DNA of 64,000 nucleotides. It comes from Mangrovimonas cancribranchiae. Its GTDB lineage: Bacteria > Bacteroidota > Bacteroidia > Flavobacteriales > Flavobacteriaceae. Location: NCBI RefSeq assembly GCF_037126245.1, contig NZ_CP136925.1, positions 2,124,001-2,188,000 of the forward strand, written 5' to 3'. Shown here piece by piece: positions 16,835 through 28,400 of the stretch. Position 1 is the first letter of the stretch; each line of letters starts with the position of its first letter. The notes under the pieces are model-generated. The model did not search any database and had not been told where the DNA came from. It saw nothing but the letters and a program-made list of their open reading frames with translations. A program made the translations under genes and the position numbers.

Positions 16835-18577
16835 ATGATGGGACATTTGATTAAGTATTCAGAATTCTACGCCTCAAATGCGCCCGAAAAACCAATTGAA
16901 ATCCTAAAAGTTTTACCAAAAGAAGAAGTTCTCGCTACAATATCGGCGATTAATTCAAGATTAAAACCGATGGAGAAATCATATTTTGATGATTCAAGAG
17001 AAACACAAGTGGAATGTTTAAGGGTCTTATTTCTTGATAACCAAAATCATCCATCTCAATCTAATTGCACTCAATTTATATTTAAGTATCTCAAAACACC
17101 AAAAAATAATAATTTATTCTCGAGAGTAACCTGTTTATATGCATTTCAAGAAATAATTAATCACGAAGGTTTCGCAGAAGAGACACCAGAATACACTATC
17201 GCAAATCGAGAATTGATTTTGAAATATTTATTGATTGCCAACGAAAATATACTATCCTTTGACAAAGAATATAATGAAAATGATAGTAAAACATTAGGCG
17301 ATAATTTCTTTGAATATTTTATGTTCAAAGAATTACCACACAATCAACATTACGCTACATCAAATTCAATAAATCTTTTTTACAAATCTTGGCGCTTATT
17401 TAAGTCTATAGACAATGACGAATTTTTTGGAGAGCATTTGAGGAAATATTTGAATGAGACATTTGGACTGGAAACCATATCTGACTTTTTCAAAAACCAA
17501 ATGTATTCGTATTTCAAAAGCTATGATAAAAAATTAAAATTGTGCTACATTAATATCAAGAAGACCGAAAAAGATGCTATCAAAATATTAGATAAATTAA
17601 GTGAAAAGCAAAATATTCCACTTCCAGATAAAACAGATTTACGGATATTTGAGTTTCTGAATATTAAGAAAAGTCCGTTATATAAAAATGCTGGAAAAGA
17701 CGGAAAGGAAATTATCACATACTTAGTTCTTGACAACACCTTGCTTATTGAAAAAACATACGCCTTATTTATAAACGACTTCTGGTTTGACTACTTAAAG
17801 CCAAAAAAAATATGCAATAGAACTGATTGGGGAAATTTTATTGGTTCTGTTTTTTTCGAGCCATTTATTGAAGAAATATTAGAAAATTCATTTATCAACA
17901 ATAAGCGCACTATATTTAGAACTACAGATGATTTGAAATTCAAAATTAATGGTGGTAACGAAATCGAATACGCAGATTATTACATTCGAGAAAGAGGTAA
18001 TATTATCCTTGCCGAAGCTAAAAGTAATTATCTACCAACAATTCACGGATATAAAACTGTAAAAACGATAGATGATTACAATGCTCTTGATTTAGATAAA
18101 TTCTATAAAGATTATGGCTTAACCCAATTAGCATCAAAAACAATAAAACTTTTTCACGAATACAAAGAATACATTAATGACAAAGCTTTTGATTTTGATA
18201 GGAAAGTGAAACTATTTCCTCTTTTAATATTCAATGATCCAATTTTTAGTTCTGGTTTAGCTTCTTTTGCATTCAAACAGAGATTTGAAAAATCTTTAAA
18301 AAAAGAGAATATCAAAATTGAAAGTGATAAGCATAAGATAATGCCTTTGACAATTATAAATCTTTCAAATTTTCAAGATATGGAACAATGTTTACAAGAT
18401 GGAGATGAGAATCTATTTAATATTATTAGACATTCTCATTCAATATCGCACAAAAAAAGAGTGGCAAGCGAAGGTTCATTTGTAGTTCTCAAAAATATTG
18501 AACATTCAATAAATAAGTTGATAAAATCCAAACTAATTTCGGATAGAATTATTAGTTTATCTTGGCTGGAAAATTAG
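16835..18577 (+). CDS. Large protein with PD-(D/E)XK-like core, candidate defence gene (cassette c21)
   Basis: A 580-residue cytoplasmic protein. Residues 1-330 are helical and unassigned. Near residue 385 it reads EIEYADYYIRERGNIILAEAKS: an Asp, then E-x-K on the next strand, as in the restriction-endonuclease fold. A helical tail follows, with conserved-looking FPLLIFNDP and MPLTIINLSN strands. Single-gene cassettes with a nuclease fold and a large helical partner domain are typical of orphan phage-defence genes; that role is inferred. Hexamers GTATGC/GCATAC match. Confidence 0.6.
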   Translation: MMGHLIKYSEFYASNAPEKPIEILKVLPKEEVLATISAINSRLKPMEKSYFDDSRETQVECLRVLFLDNQNHPSQSNCTQFIFKYLKTPKNNNLFSRVTCLYAFQEIINHEGFAEETPEYTIANRELILKYLLIANENILSFDKEYNENDSKTLGDNFFEYFMFKELPHNQHYATSNSINLFYKSWRLFKSIDNDEFFGEHLRKYLNETFGLETISDFFKNQMYSYFKSYDKKLKLCYINIKKTEKDAIKILDKLSEKQNIPLPDKTDLRIFEFLNIKKSPLYKNAGKDGKEIITYLVLDNTLLIEKTYALFINDFWFDYLKPKKICNRTDWGNFIGSVFFEPFIEEILENSFINNKRTIFRTTDDLKFKINGGNEIEYADYYIRERGNIILAEAKSNYLPTIHGYKTVKTIDDYNALDLDKFYKDYGLTQLASKTIKLFHEYKEYINDKAFDFDRKVKLFPLLIFNDPIFSSGLASFAFKQRFEKSLKKENIKIESDKHKIMPLTIINLSNFQDMEQCLQDGDENLFNIIRHSHSISHKKRVASEGSFVVLKNIEHSINKLIKSKLISDRIISLSWLEN

Positions 18578-18586
18578 TAAAGCACT

Positions 18587-18721
18587 GCATACAACAACGG
18601 CTATAAGCAATTGGGGTTTAGGTGCTTAATTAAGAATAACGTAAATAAAACAAAGGTCAGTGCTAAACTGAAAAGTTAGGTGTTAAATCCCCAACTGCTC
18701 ATAGCCACGACCGTTGTGCAC
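18587..18721 (+). repeat. Cassette boundary site S22 (divergent interior)
   Basis: Left box GCATAC-AAC 18587-18595, right box GTT-GTGCAC 18713-18721. Arms GGCTATAAGCAATTGGGG / CCCCAACTGCTCATAGCC; the interior is AT-rich without the usual hairpin. Confidence 0.87.
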
Positions 18722-18731
18722 AAGCTGAAAA

Positions 18732-19298
18732 ATGAGAAATCCATTAAAAATATTGCTTCTGATTTTAACTTTAGTTTCTTGTAAAAACCAAACAGAAACG
18801 AAATCTGAATTGAAAAACGAGACGGCTGAATTGATTGAAGAAATTCCTAAAATGGAATTACAACAAACCGACTCTATTGAGGAACAGTGGAATTTTATGG
18901 TTTTTGAAAAAGGAGGTTGTTTAGGAGGAACACAATATGTTACAGAAAAAAAGAGAGAAATTCCTACTATGGTTTTTAGCGAAACGGAATGGAAAAAGTT
19001 TGCGGAAAATGATAAAACGGAGTTGACTGAATTTCTTATCTCTAAACTTTCTGACACAACGAAAACGAAAGTCCATACTTGCCCATTTTTTGGAGCAACG
19101 AATGGAGAAATGGCTGTTTATTCACTTCAGCATATTCATAATATAAATTGGCTTGAATTTGCGGAATTTAAAGAATATAAAGACCGAGAATATGGAAATG
19201 CGACTGACCAACCTCAAATGTGGTTACAGAATATTTTAAAAAATGAAACTGAACGTAAAACGTTAGCGGAGTTATATCGGAACGAACTAAAAAAATAA
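18732..19298 (+). CDS. Lipoprotein of unknown function (cassette c22)
   Basis: A 188-residue lipoprotein (LLILTLVSC lipobox). A Glu/Thr-rich linker (residues 20-60) precedes a globular part with FEKGGCLGGTQYVTEKKREI and KVHTCPFFGATNGEMAVYSL, each holding a single Cys. Not recognised. Hexamers GTGCAC/GTGCAC are self-complementary and match. Confidence 0.65.
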   Translation: MRNPLKILLLILTLVSCKNQTETKSELKNETAELIEEIPKMELQQTDSIEEQWNFMVFEKGGCLGGTQYVTEKKREIPTMVFSETEWKKFAENDKTELTEFLISKLSDTTKTKVHTCPFFGATNGEMAVYSLQHIHNINWLEFAEFKEYKDREYGNATDQPQMWLQNILKNETERKTLAELYRNELKK

Positions 19299-19304
19299 AA
19301 GCCA

Positions 19305-19442
19305 GTGCACAACAATGTATAACCGCAATTACGGCGGATTCGACTACGTCCGAATCCACTCGGAATTGCTAACGTCTGTGCTAAACCGAAAAATTTGCGT
19401 ACTTTAACCCCTAACTGACGGTTATACGAGACCGTTGTGTTT
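19305..19442 (+). repeat. Cassette boundary site S23 (family A), left edge of DISARM cassette
   Basis: Left box GTGCAC-AAC 19305-19313, right box GTT-GTGTTT 19434-19442. The right hexamer is mirrored 12.8 kb away at 32216-32221. Confidence 0.9.
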
Positions 19443-19448
19443 CATACA

Positions 19449-19520
19449 AAAAAGCCATCGCACAAATAGCACATTTGGTTTTTGCCGACACATAAGCCAA
19501 CGCTGATAAAACCAAAAGAA
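19449..19520 (+). repeat. Palindrome-rich repeat at the left end of the DISARM cassette
   Basis: Contains AAAGCCATCGCACAAATAGC, then CACATTTGGTTTTTGCC and GCCAACGCTGATAAAACC. The words AAGCCAT, CACATTTG and GCCAACGCTRTAA-like recur in the repeat at the right end of the same cassette (32103-32195). No ORF. Confidence 0.5.
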
Positions 19521-19554
19521 CTATTTTTACCAAACCTCATAAAAAGAGAATATT

Positions 19555-21270
19555 TTGAATAAAAAATTGGAAAATAAACTAACAGTAATTGACTTCTTCT
19601 GCGGAGCGGGAGGATTTTCTGAAGGATTTAGACAAATGGGATATGAAATTATATATGGATATGACCATTGGAAGCCTGCTGTTGATACTTTTAACCACAA
19701 TTTTAATCTTAATTGCAAACCTAAAAATATTCTTGATTTTAAAAACTCAATTAAAGAAATTGAAGAATTACCTGATACAGATATAATTATTGGATCACCA
19801 CCTTGTGTTAGTTTTTCTAGCTCTAACAAATCTGGGAATGCAGATAAATCATTAGGAGTTGAGTTGACAGAAGCATTTTTAAGAATTGTTGCTGTTAAAA
19901 AACATCAACCTAAATCAATCTTAAAAGCTTGGTTTATGGAAAATGTTGTAAATTCTAGAAGATACTTGCAAACATCATACACTTTTAAAGATTTAGGGTT
20001 AGAAGAATGGGCTAAAAAGCATCGAATTGGTATTTTAAATACCGCTATTGATTTATACGAAAATACCGCTGTTATAAATTCTGCTGAATATGGTTCATTT
20101 CAAGCTAGAAAAAGGTTGATATCAGGAGAGATTGTAAAAAAAGGTAAATTGGTTGTACCTAATTCTACACATAATAGTGAGGGAATTGATGGAAAAAAGA
20201 AGTTTTTGACAATTGGAGATATGAAAAGGATTTTCCCTCACCCATATTCGAAGCCTTCTAATAAATTAATTTCAGATCCACAATATGATATTAAGATTGC
20301 TCAAAATCAATTAACTGATCATTTTTATGATACAGGAATTTATAAGGTAGAATGGAAGTTTTCGAAGTTTTGGAAAACAAATCATCCATTTATGGGAAAA
20401 ATGTCATTTCCTGAAAATGAAAATAAACCAAGTAGAACTATAACAGCAACAAAAATAGCCAATTCAAGAGAGTCCATAATATATAAATCAGAAATTGAAA
20501 GAATTGGTGATGGTGAGTATCGGTTACCTACAGTAAGAGAAGCCGCTATAATAATGGGCTTTCCTATTACCTATCAGTTTATAGGAAAAGAAAATAATAA
20601 ATGGCGTTTGGTGGGTAATGCTGTTTGTTCTTCTGTAAGTAAAGCTTTTGCGAAGGTCGTTCTTGATGAATGCAAATTACCTGTTCCTAAATCATTGAAT
20701 TTAAATTTAAAAACTGAAGAGATCTTAAATCTGAATACCTTTAAATTAAAATCATTTGATAATCCTCCCAAAAAAAATCCAGGTTCTAGATTTAGAAGAC
20801 ATGCCATAAAAGATGGTAATCTAACAGTTACTTTATCTAATTATGATATTGAGAAAAATACTAAAAAAGCTGAAGGTAAATGGTATACCTCAATTCAGTA
20901 TGGAACAGGGAAAGGTTTCCCAATTCAAAAAATTAACGATAATTACTTTAAACATATTGAAGAATTAATTAAAGAATATAAAGAAGGAAAAGATTTTTTG
21001 AAATATATCAACAATGGGTTTTCTGAGAAAATTGGAAATGCTAATGAACTTCAAAATCTATATGAACAACAAAAATCGAATAGTAAGTTAACAGAACCAA
21101 CCGAGTTAGTAGACACAGTTCAAGAAAAGCTTAATGAACTCGATTTAGAGGACAAAGTACTTGAACAAACAAAAAATAAAATATTCAAACATAAAGATAA
21201 GGTCCCAGTAAAGCAACTTTTTGCTTTATATGCAATTAATAAAATTTCGACCATTGCAAACGAAAATTAA
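19555..21270 (+). CDS. drmMII: DNA cytosine-5 methyltransferase, DISARM DrmMII-like
   Basis: A 571-residue protein from TTG 19555; the next in-frame ATG falls inside motif I. C5-methyltransferase motifs are in order: I DFFCGAGGFSEGF (residues 12-24), IV GSPPCVSFSS (about 80, catalytic Cys), VI WFMENVV (about 128), VIII QARKRL (about 182) and X RLVGNAV (about 351). About 200 C-terminal residues are an extra domain. In class 2 DISARM, DrmMII methylates host DNA to mark it as self. It is the first gene of a five-gene block: the next gene starts two bases after its stop. The target site cannot be deduced. Confidence 0.85.
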   Translation: MNKKLENKLTVIDFFCGAGGFSEGFRQMGYEIIYGYDHWKPAVDTFNHNFNLNCKPKNILDFKNSIKEIEELPDTDIIIGSPPCVSFSSSNKSGNADKSLGVELTEAFLRIVAVKKHQPKSILKAWFMENVVNSRRYLQTSYTFKDLGLEEWAKKHRIGILNTAIDLYENTAVINSAEYGSFQARKRLISGEIVKKGKLVVPNSTHNSEGIDGKKKFLTIGDMKRIFPHPYSKPSNKLISDPQYDIKIAQNQLTDHFYDTGIYKVEWKFSKFWKTNHPFMGKMSFPENENKPSRTITATKIANSRESIIYKSEIERIGDGEYRLPTVREAAIIMGFPITYQFIGKENNKWRLVGNAVCSSVSKAFAKVVLDECKLPVPKSLNLNLKTEEILNLNTFKLKSFDNPPKKNPGSRFRRHAIKDGNLTVTLSNYDIEKNTKKAEGKWYTSIQYGTGKGFPIQKINDNYFKHIEELIKEYKEGKDFLKYINNGFSEKIGNANELQNLYEQQKSNSKLTEPTELVDTVQEKLNELDLEDKVLEQTKNKIFKHKDKVPVKQLFALYAINKISTIANEN

Positions 21271-21272
21271 TT

Positions 21273-23015
21273 ATGCCTGTTACATTTCACCCAAACAACC
21301 CTATTGATGCTTTGGAAACCATAATTGTTAAGGAAGATGGATCTCCTCTTCGTGGTGAAATTGATATTTATAGAAAACTATGGCGTGAATTAGGAGAAAG
21401 TGAATTAGAGTGGGATGTTTGGCACGATTTAAAATTACCAGAGCATTCAGATAATTTTAATTATTATAAAAAAACAAGTGCTCAAATTGATTTTTTAATT
21501 CTTTGTAAATATGGAATCTTAGTATTGGAAGTCAAAGGAGGGACAATTTCTAGTAAGAATAATACTTTTTACTACGGAAGAAACTTTAATACCCCAATGA
21601 AACAGAACCCCTTCAAGCAAGCAGAAGGCTATAAATACACTTTGAAAGACAATATCCTAAATAATTTTAAGAATTGCTTTTTTTGTGAAGTTGTAGTTTT
21701 TCCTCACGTTGACTACCCTTTTGAATCAAAATTGATTGATTCAAATTTACTTTGGTCAAAATATATTGCTCAAACTTTTGATAATTCAATTGAAAAGTTT
21801 CTCATAAATGCTATTAAATATTCAAAAAACAAACACAAAAAGCACTTTAGAAACTACAACGAATTATCACATAAAGAGTATGTAGCAATAAAAAATATAC
21901 TCAGTCCTATCATAAGTGATAGGAACAAGTTAAACACAATCAATACACTCGAATGGTTGGGTATACAAAATATAGAAATCCTAGAAGGTTTATATAAAAA
22001 CCCAAGAATAATGATTGAAGGACCACCTGGTTCTGGAAAAACAACGTTGGCTAAAGCTTTTATTGATAAGCAATATAATAAGAATGGTATTTACTTATGT
22101 TGGAATAATTTTTTAATGCAATATACAAAATCAATCTTAACCGAAAGAAATCTTACCTGCGAAATTGAAGTGACTACATTTTTTAGATTTTTTAAAAAGC
22201 ATAACCCTTCGCTTTCTTACAGAGAATTAGCTTCAATGACAGAAGATGAATTTTACGAAGTAGTTAAAAATACAATTCAAAAACTAGAATTGGAAGACAA
22301 ACTAACGCCTTATGATTTTATGATAATTGATGAAGCCCAAGATTTATTTGACAGAGGATTGGATCTATTTATAAATAAGTTTTCAGGGTTTAATGGACAG
22401 GGTTTGACGAATGGTAATTCGCTCGTCCTTTATGATATTGACCAGAGTTATACAAGCACTGGTCGCAATGTTACTGAAATTGCAGATTTGCTTACCGAAT
22501 ATTATAGTCATTTTAAAATAAGTGAAGTAAAAAGAAGTGCTCAGAACCCAAATATAAGGAAACTTTCATCTGAAGTGCTAGAAAACCCGTCAATTATACT
22601 TAATGAAGAGTTTGAAGAATTATTTCCTAACATTAAAATTAACCAATATCAATCTCTACAAAATGTAAAAAAGCATATTGTAAAAGATATTTTAACTCCT
22701 ATTCGAGAAACGGATTCTTCTCTAAAAGGTAAAGACTGTGTAATATTAATTGAATCAACTTTTCTACAAGGAACTTACAAAGGAGATGAAGATTTAAGGG
22801 AGTTACTTATAATAAAAGACGTAGAGGAATTAAATGAACAAAATTTGAGAGGGACAACTAATAAATTACGATACACGTCAATTTTGAAATACAAAGGACT
22901 TGAAAAAAAGAACGTATTCTTAGTTGTTTCAGAGCCTTCTGAAATTAATAAATATGAACTTTTTGTAGGGATAACCCGTGCTATCCTGAATCTTGAAATC
23001 AATATTGTAAAGTAA
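21273..23015 (+). CDS. NERD-domain / UvrD-like helicase in DISARM-like operon
   Basis: A 580-residue protein. An N-terminal NERD nuclease-like domain (QIDFLIL about residue 72, LEVKGG at about 84-89, the E-x-K catalytic pattern) is followed by a superfamily 1 helicase core: Walker A EGPPGSGKTTLA (about 248), DEAQDLFD (about 352) and the C-terminal KYKGLEKKNVFLV and FVGITRAIL motifs (550-570). It is not one of the classical DISARM subunits; its place might substitute for the missing nuclease DrmC. Its stop and the next start overlap in TAATG, so translation is coupled. Confidence 0.75.
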   Translation: MPVTFHPNNPIDALETIIVKEDGSPLRGEIDIYRKLWRELGESELEWDVWHDLKLPEHSDNFNYYKKTSAQIDFLILCKYGILVLEVKGGTISSKNNTFYYGRNFNTPMKQNPFKQAEGYKYTLKDNILNNFKNCFFCEVVVFPHVDYPFESKLIDSNLLWSKYIAQTFDNSIEKFLINAIKYSKNKHKKHFRNYNELSHKEYVAIKNILSPIISDRNKLNTINTLEWLGIQNIEILEGLYKNPRIMIEGPPGSGKTTLAKAFIDKQYNKNGIYLCWNNFLMQYTKSILTERNLTCEIEVTTFFRFFKKHNPSLSYRELASMTEDEFYEVVKNTIQKLELEDKLTPYDFMIIDEAQDLFDRGLDLFINKFSGFNGQGLTNGNSLVLYDIDQSYTSTGRNVTEIADLLTEYYSHFKISEVKRSAQNPNIRKLSSEVLENPSIILNEEFEELFPNIKINQYQSLQNVKKHIVKDILTPIRETDSSLKGKDCVILIESTFLQGTYKGDEDLRELLIIKDVEELNEQNLRGTTNKLRYTSILKYKGLEKKNVFLVVSEPSEINKYELFVGITRAILNLEINIVK

Positions 23016-25495
23016 TGGGAATTTTCAATAAACATATAACTGAAGATTTGAATAAATTTCTAGATTCAAAAAATCAAGATCTTTTTGAAGTAGTTTTTAA
23101 AAAATTAAATTCAGTTAATAAAGAAAATTACAGGAAGTTACTTCAATATATATATTGTATTTTGAAGGATACGAGAAATAATGAAAATGAACTTACCGCC
23201 TTAAACATTCATTTTGAGAGAATAATTGATGAAGAAGAAAAAACATTAATAGTAGAGTTTTTATGGCATTATTATTTTGAATTTCAACATATAAGTGAAA
23301 AACGAGATGTAGTCAATGAGATTCTAAAAAATAAAATATCTGATTTAAATCAAGAAGTAAAAAAAGATCTTCATTTACCAACGAATAACAAAAAGTTAAC
23401 TAGACAAATATTTGAAAATAGAAAAATAGATAGAAAACATCTTAATTATTTCAAATCACTAAATAAAACAGCCTCCTTATTACCTGAAACTTTAATAAAT
23501 CTAAAGATAAATCAACAGAATTCTCTTAGCAGGTTTTATGAATACAATCCCGTTTATTTACCTGCAGAGAAAGATAATTTAACTGATTTAAATTCTTTTG
23601 TGTTGTACAACACAAAAGAATTTAATGATATTCGAACATTAAGAATAGACAACACTCCATTACTCCAATTAATTAAAAATATTGTTTTGTTTGATTGTGA
23701 GAATAGTATGCAACGATTTTCTCCGTTCAATTTTCAACAACTAACAAATCTAAATGAGCATCACGGAACAAAATTTAGTTTTTTTCTAATTGTAACTTTC
23801 TCAAATAAAGAAAATTTAAATTCAATAAAAACCAAAGTAAAAAGACTAAAAGAAAGATACTACATACCTAATCAATCAAGCTATATAATAACAAGTGAAG
23901 AATTTGAATATTTAGTAGGACAAGTACACGATAATAAACCAGAAATTAATTTTTTAGAACCTGCAAATTCAGCTTTTTGGGAAGATTTTTATCTTGAGAC
24001 ACAAATAAATGGATTGTATGAACTACGTTCTATTAAAATGATGAATGTCTATTCGCTTTGTTTCAATCAAAAAATAAAAGAATATATTCTAACTCATATT
24101 TTTTCAAAAGATATAAAACATAGCTTAGTTACGGAAGATACAAAACAAGAAATTTTTAATTTACCAAATGAAGATATTCTAAAATTAAAAGACCTTTTAA
24201 GTAATGTGTTAGATTTAATAATTAATACAGATTTGAAATCTAGTATAAGTAATAATATTGTAGATGCCACTAAAATAGTTTTAGATGATTTCATTCTTAA
24301 AAATGAGGGTTTACTTGATTTAATTAAAAAATCAATCAATGTAAGGTCTAATAGAATATTTATAAGTTGGGATAATTTAGAGGAAAACCCTGCTAATGAA
24401 ATCATTATTCTTTCCTATAGAGACCAAGGGAATTTTAACTATCATTTCTATCCAAATGTAAATGAAATAACAATTTCCAAATACACTAAAATAAAGTCCT
24501 TCTTTCCTGCTTTATTCTTTAAGAAAAATCACGAATGGTCTAAATACAATCTATTAAGAGATTATTATAAGATACTAGACCATCCCATAAGAGCAAATCA
24601 TTTTAATTGGAATAAACTTAATAAAAAAATACAGTATATAAAACCTGAAAAAACTATAGATATTTCCTGGGATTTAGAGAGTGATTATTCTGGTTCTGAA
24701 ACTAGAATTACATATAAAATTAGTTTTGATAACAATAGACATAATACCTGTAACCCATCAGATTTACATATTTATTATGAAGATGATAATAAACAAAAGC
24801 GAATTCAACCTATAAGATGGATTTATGAAAATTTAGAACTGGAAGAAAATAGGATGTTGGTTCAAAAATTAGATGAATTAATCGAAGAATTTAATCCAGT
24901 GGAAATGCTAATTGATACAGAACAACAAGAAAATGACTTAAAAATAATTCGAAATCAATTTAATTTTGGAGAAGAAAGTGCTGGTCGTTTATGGAAAATA
25001 TTGTTGTCAAGAAAAGCAGCCATCTCAAGTCCAGAAACTCTATACAACGATTTGAAAACTATATTTAATAGAAATAATTTAGATATGGTTTCCCAAGGTC
25101 ATTTTGAAAGCACCTGGATAAATCCTGAGTCAGAATCTTTAGTTCCTAGAGGAAATAAAGCGTTCAAGTTGCTTTGTAATTATTTAGGATTACCAACAAC
25201 ATATTTAAGAATAATTTACACTATTAAAAATAGGAATATTAATGGAAGACGAAATGCAACTCGTATTTATAGTAAATTATTAAAAGACCTTTTTAATGAT
25301 GGTTGTTTTGATGAAGGAGCAAATCCTAAACAAATTCTAAAAAATAAAATAAATTACTACCAAAATAATCACAATTTTGATGAATTAGGAATTGATGAAG
25401 AAAAACCATTAGCGGGATTAATCACATTAATCGATTTAATTAAGCCCGAATTATCCTTTAAAGAAGTTAAAAGCATAGAAAAAAGAGAAGAATGA
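23015..25495 (+). CDS. Large unknown subunit of DISARM-like operon, in the DrmE position
   Basis: An 826-residue cytoplasmic protein with no P-loop or nuclease motif that I can find. It is largely helical up to residue 480. A beta-rich middle (FISWDNLEENPANEIIILSY; ISWDLESDYSGSETRITYKI) and a compact helical C-terminus (AGRLWKILLSRKAAISSP onward) follow. Class 2 DISARM has a poorly characterised subunit DrmE of similar size beside DrmA; I assign the position, not the homology. It overlaps drmA by four bases (ATGA). Confidence 0.55.
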   Translation: MGIFNKHITEDLNKFLDSKNQDLFEVVFKKLNSVNKENYRKLLQYIYCILKDTRNNENELTALNIHFERIIDEEEKTLIVEFLWHYYFEFQHISEKRDVVNEILKNKISDLNQEVKKDLHLPTNNKKLTRQIFENRKIDRKHLNYFKSLNKTASLLPETLINLKINQQNSLSRFYEYNPVYLPAEKDNLTDLNSFVLYNTKEFNDIRTLRIDNTPLLQLIKNIVLFDCENSMQRFSPFNFQQLTNLNEHHGTKFSFFLIVTFSNKENLNSIKTKVKRLKERYYIPNQSSYIITSEEFEYLVGQVHDNKPEINFLEPANSAFWEDFYLETQINGLYELRSIKMMNVYSLCFNQKIKEYILTHIFSKDIKHSLVTEDTKQEIFNLPNEDILKLKDLLSNVLDLIINTDLKSSISNNIVDATKIVLDDFILKNEGLLDLIKKSINVRSNRIFISWDNLEENPANEIIILSYRDQGNFNYHFYPNVNEITISKYTKIKSFFPALFFKKNHEWSKYNLLRDYYKILDHPIRANHFNWNKLNKKIQYIKPEKTIDISWDLESDYSGSETRITYKISFDNNRHNTCNPSDLHIYYEDDNKQKRIQPIRWIYENLELEENRMLVQKLDELIEEFNPVEMLIDTEQQENDLKIIRNQFNFGEESAGRLWKILLSRKAAISSPETLYNDLKTIFNRNNLDMVSQGHFESTWINPESESLVPRGNKAFKLLCNYLGLPTTYLRIIYTIKNRNINGRRNATRIYSKLLKDLFNDGCFDEGANPKQILKNKINYYQNNHNFDELGIDEEKPLAGLITLIDLIKPELSFKEVKSIEKREE

Positions 25496-28400
25496 GCAAG
25501 ATATTCAACAAAAGAGAAGAATTAGAGCGTTTTATTAGAGAACAGACGCTAGGTCCAGGAATTAGTGGATATCGTTTTGTAAATCTAGAGGCTGCTTGCA
25601 ATACAGAAAAAGATTTTAAAACTGAATTTCCAATAAATAATGAGTTTGAAATCTTAAACACAATGCCAGCTGCTTTATATAGTACTGGTATTTTATTCCC
25701 AAAAGACGAGAGTCAATCAGCAGAAATAGGAGCACAAACAGATTCAAATGATGATGCAAATGGTAATGACGATGAAGAAGAGGAGAATGATGTTGATAAT
25801 TTGAAAGATGATTTAGGTAATATAGATAGTCCTGATACAATAGAACTTAATCAATTATTCCCTCAAACTATGGGTCTCACATTTTGCATGAAGGAAGATT
25901 TTTTGAAAGAAGGCAATATAAATTTCAATATTAGTGCACGCTATTACAGAAAGTTAGCAAAAGATCAATTACTCAATGTTGGTGTTTTATGTGAAGTAAA
26001 TTCAGATTTGTTTAATCAGTTTCTAATCAATAATAATTTATCTAAATATATTACGATTGTAGATTATGGTGTAAATAAATGCATCAAAGCAAACCATAAA
26101 CTATCTAATGAAGACACAAAAGAAATAAATCAAATATTACGTTCGATTGATCAGGATAAAGCAAAGGAAATCTTTGAAAAAGATGTTAAAGCCTATATTA
26201 ATAGAACTTTGAATTTTACACCTTCCAACTTAAGCAGCCTAACACAAACAATATTTTCTGAGTTAAAAAACGAAACAGACAAGAGAGAAACAAGAGAAAA
26301 ACTTTATGAAGCCTCTCAAAAAGTAGAATTACTTGAAAATTTTAAGAACCATATTAAGGATCTTCTCAATTTATTCAGAAATACAATTTGGGCTTCAGAA
26401 AACTTAAATGCTGAGGTGAGAATGGAGAATATTAAATTTGATACTAACTTTACAAAAAAAACTTACTTAGCTTATAAATCAAAAGACTACAGTGAAAATA
26501 TTGAAATAAAAAGAAGTGATAACACAACATCAGATAGTTTAGAGCACTTGTTTAAAATTCAATTAGATAAAGAAGAATACGCTTCATTATCAGCAAATAT
26601 TCAATTAAGTAGAGATTCTAGAAAATCTAACAATAAGGTATTTGTAAAAATTCAATTAATCAATGATAGTACCCCCTTCAAAGAAGATCCAGAAGGTAAA
26701 AGGTATTACTCAGTTGCCACAGAAAAAGTGAATAACAAAGCTTTTTTTGGTGTAAAAATCATTTCTGAAAGTGAAAATATCATTCCATATACAAACTACA
26801 AATATAAAAAAGATGCGGATGGACAATTTAACGAGGATACAACTACTAAGTTTATATATCACCAGTTTGAGGATTATGCAATAGGTCATGGTTGTTCGGT
26901 AAATTGGGAAAAACAGAATACTAAAGTTCGTGTTGAAACAGAATATTTACCTGCCTGTGAGACGCCCGATATAGAACCTGTACCAAGAGATAAAAACAAA
27001 GAGCCAATTGAGAAAGGTAATGGAGAGTTCACTTCTCCTCCATTTTTAGAAAATTCTAAATCACAAGAATTTAAATGGCTTTCAACATTTTCTAATGCAG
27101 AAAATCAAGAGGTTGTTTCAGGATTATTAGAGTTTGTAGATTCCTATGGTAAATGGATTCAACAAAAAAGAATGGATCCGAAATTTCAAAGCGAATTTGA
27201 GGACATTGCAAATCAAGAACTGGATAAGTGTCAAGAGGATTATAACCGAATGAAGAAAAACATTGAGAGTTTATTAAAAGGAGAAAACAATGTTGAAAAT
27301 CTAAATTCTTTTCGTTTGATGAATTCTGCGATGTTTATGCAGTTATTTCATTCAGAAAAAGTGAAGAACGGTGAAATAGGAAATCTGATGGCAGAGAACA
27401 GTTTCTGTGGATTCAATTTAGACTTTTACAAAGAAGCTGATGATAAATTATTTTCCAATACAGATTCTGCTGGTTGGAGAGCATTTCAGCTTGCATTTAT
27501 TCTTCTAAATTTAGATGGTATTTTCAAAGCAGAAAATGATAATCAATGGATTGCAAGAAACGAGTGGGTAGATTTAGTATGGTTTCCAACAGGTGGTGGT
27601 AAAACAGAAGCATATCTTGGTCTCATTGCATTAACGATTATTAATAGACGAAAACTATACAAAGAAGAAGGTGGTGGTGTTGCTGCAATAATGAGATATA
27701 CTTTACGACTGTTAACAATGCAGCAGTTTCAAAGAGCTACACTTGTAATTATGGCATTGGAACTATTACGAAGATGGGATGAGAATCAATTAGGATTAGA
27801 ACCTATTTCTATCGGATTATGGGTTGGGGACAATTCATTACCCAACTCTATGAAAGGACTATTAGAACAACTTCAAAAATTAAAAGAAGGTAATAAAAAT
27901 AATAAAATCCCCTTCTCTAATTGTCCTTGGTGTGGATCAGATTTAAGACCAATTCCTTCCGGTGGTATTGTAAATGATAATAATGACATATTTAATAATG
28001 GTAAAGCACATCTTTATTGTGGAAGTAAAACATGTTCATTCAGCTATGCATTAGAGGACCCTTTCAGCAATAAACCAATGTCTAATGCTATCCCGATAAA
28101 TCTATGTGACGAAACCATTTATCAACACCCACCAAGTTTATTATTTGGTACAGTCGATAAATTTGCACAGTTAGCTCATAAGGTTGATGACAATAATAAC
28201 GGGAGAAGTAAAGACTCCAGAAGATTATTTGGAAGAGGAAATTGGGAGAATGGAAAACCGCAAGATGGTTATTTGCCGCCAGATTTAATTATTCAAGATG
28301 AGTTGCATCTTCTTTTAGGTCCTCTAGGATCTGCAGTGGCATTATTTGAAGCTGCTGTAGACCAATTATGCACAAGGAGTGATGGCACTCGCCCTAAAAT

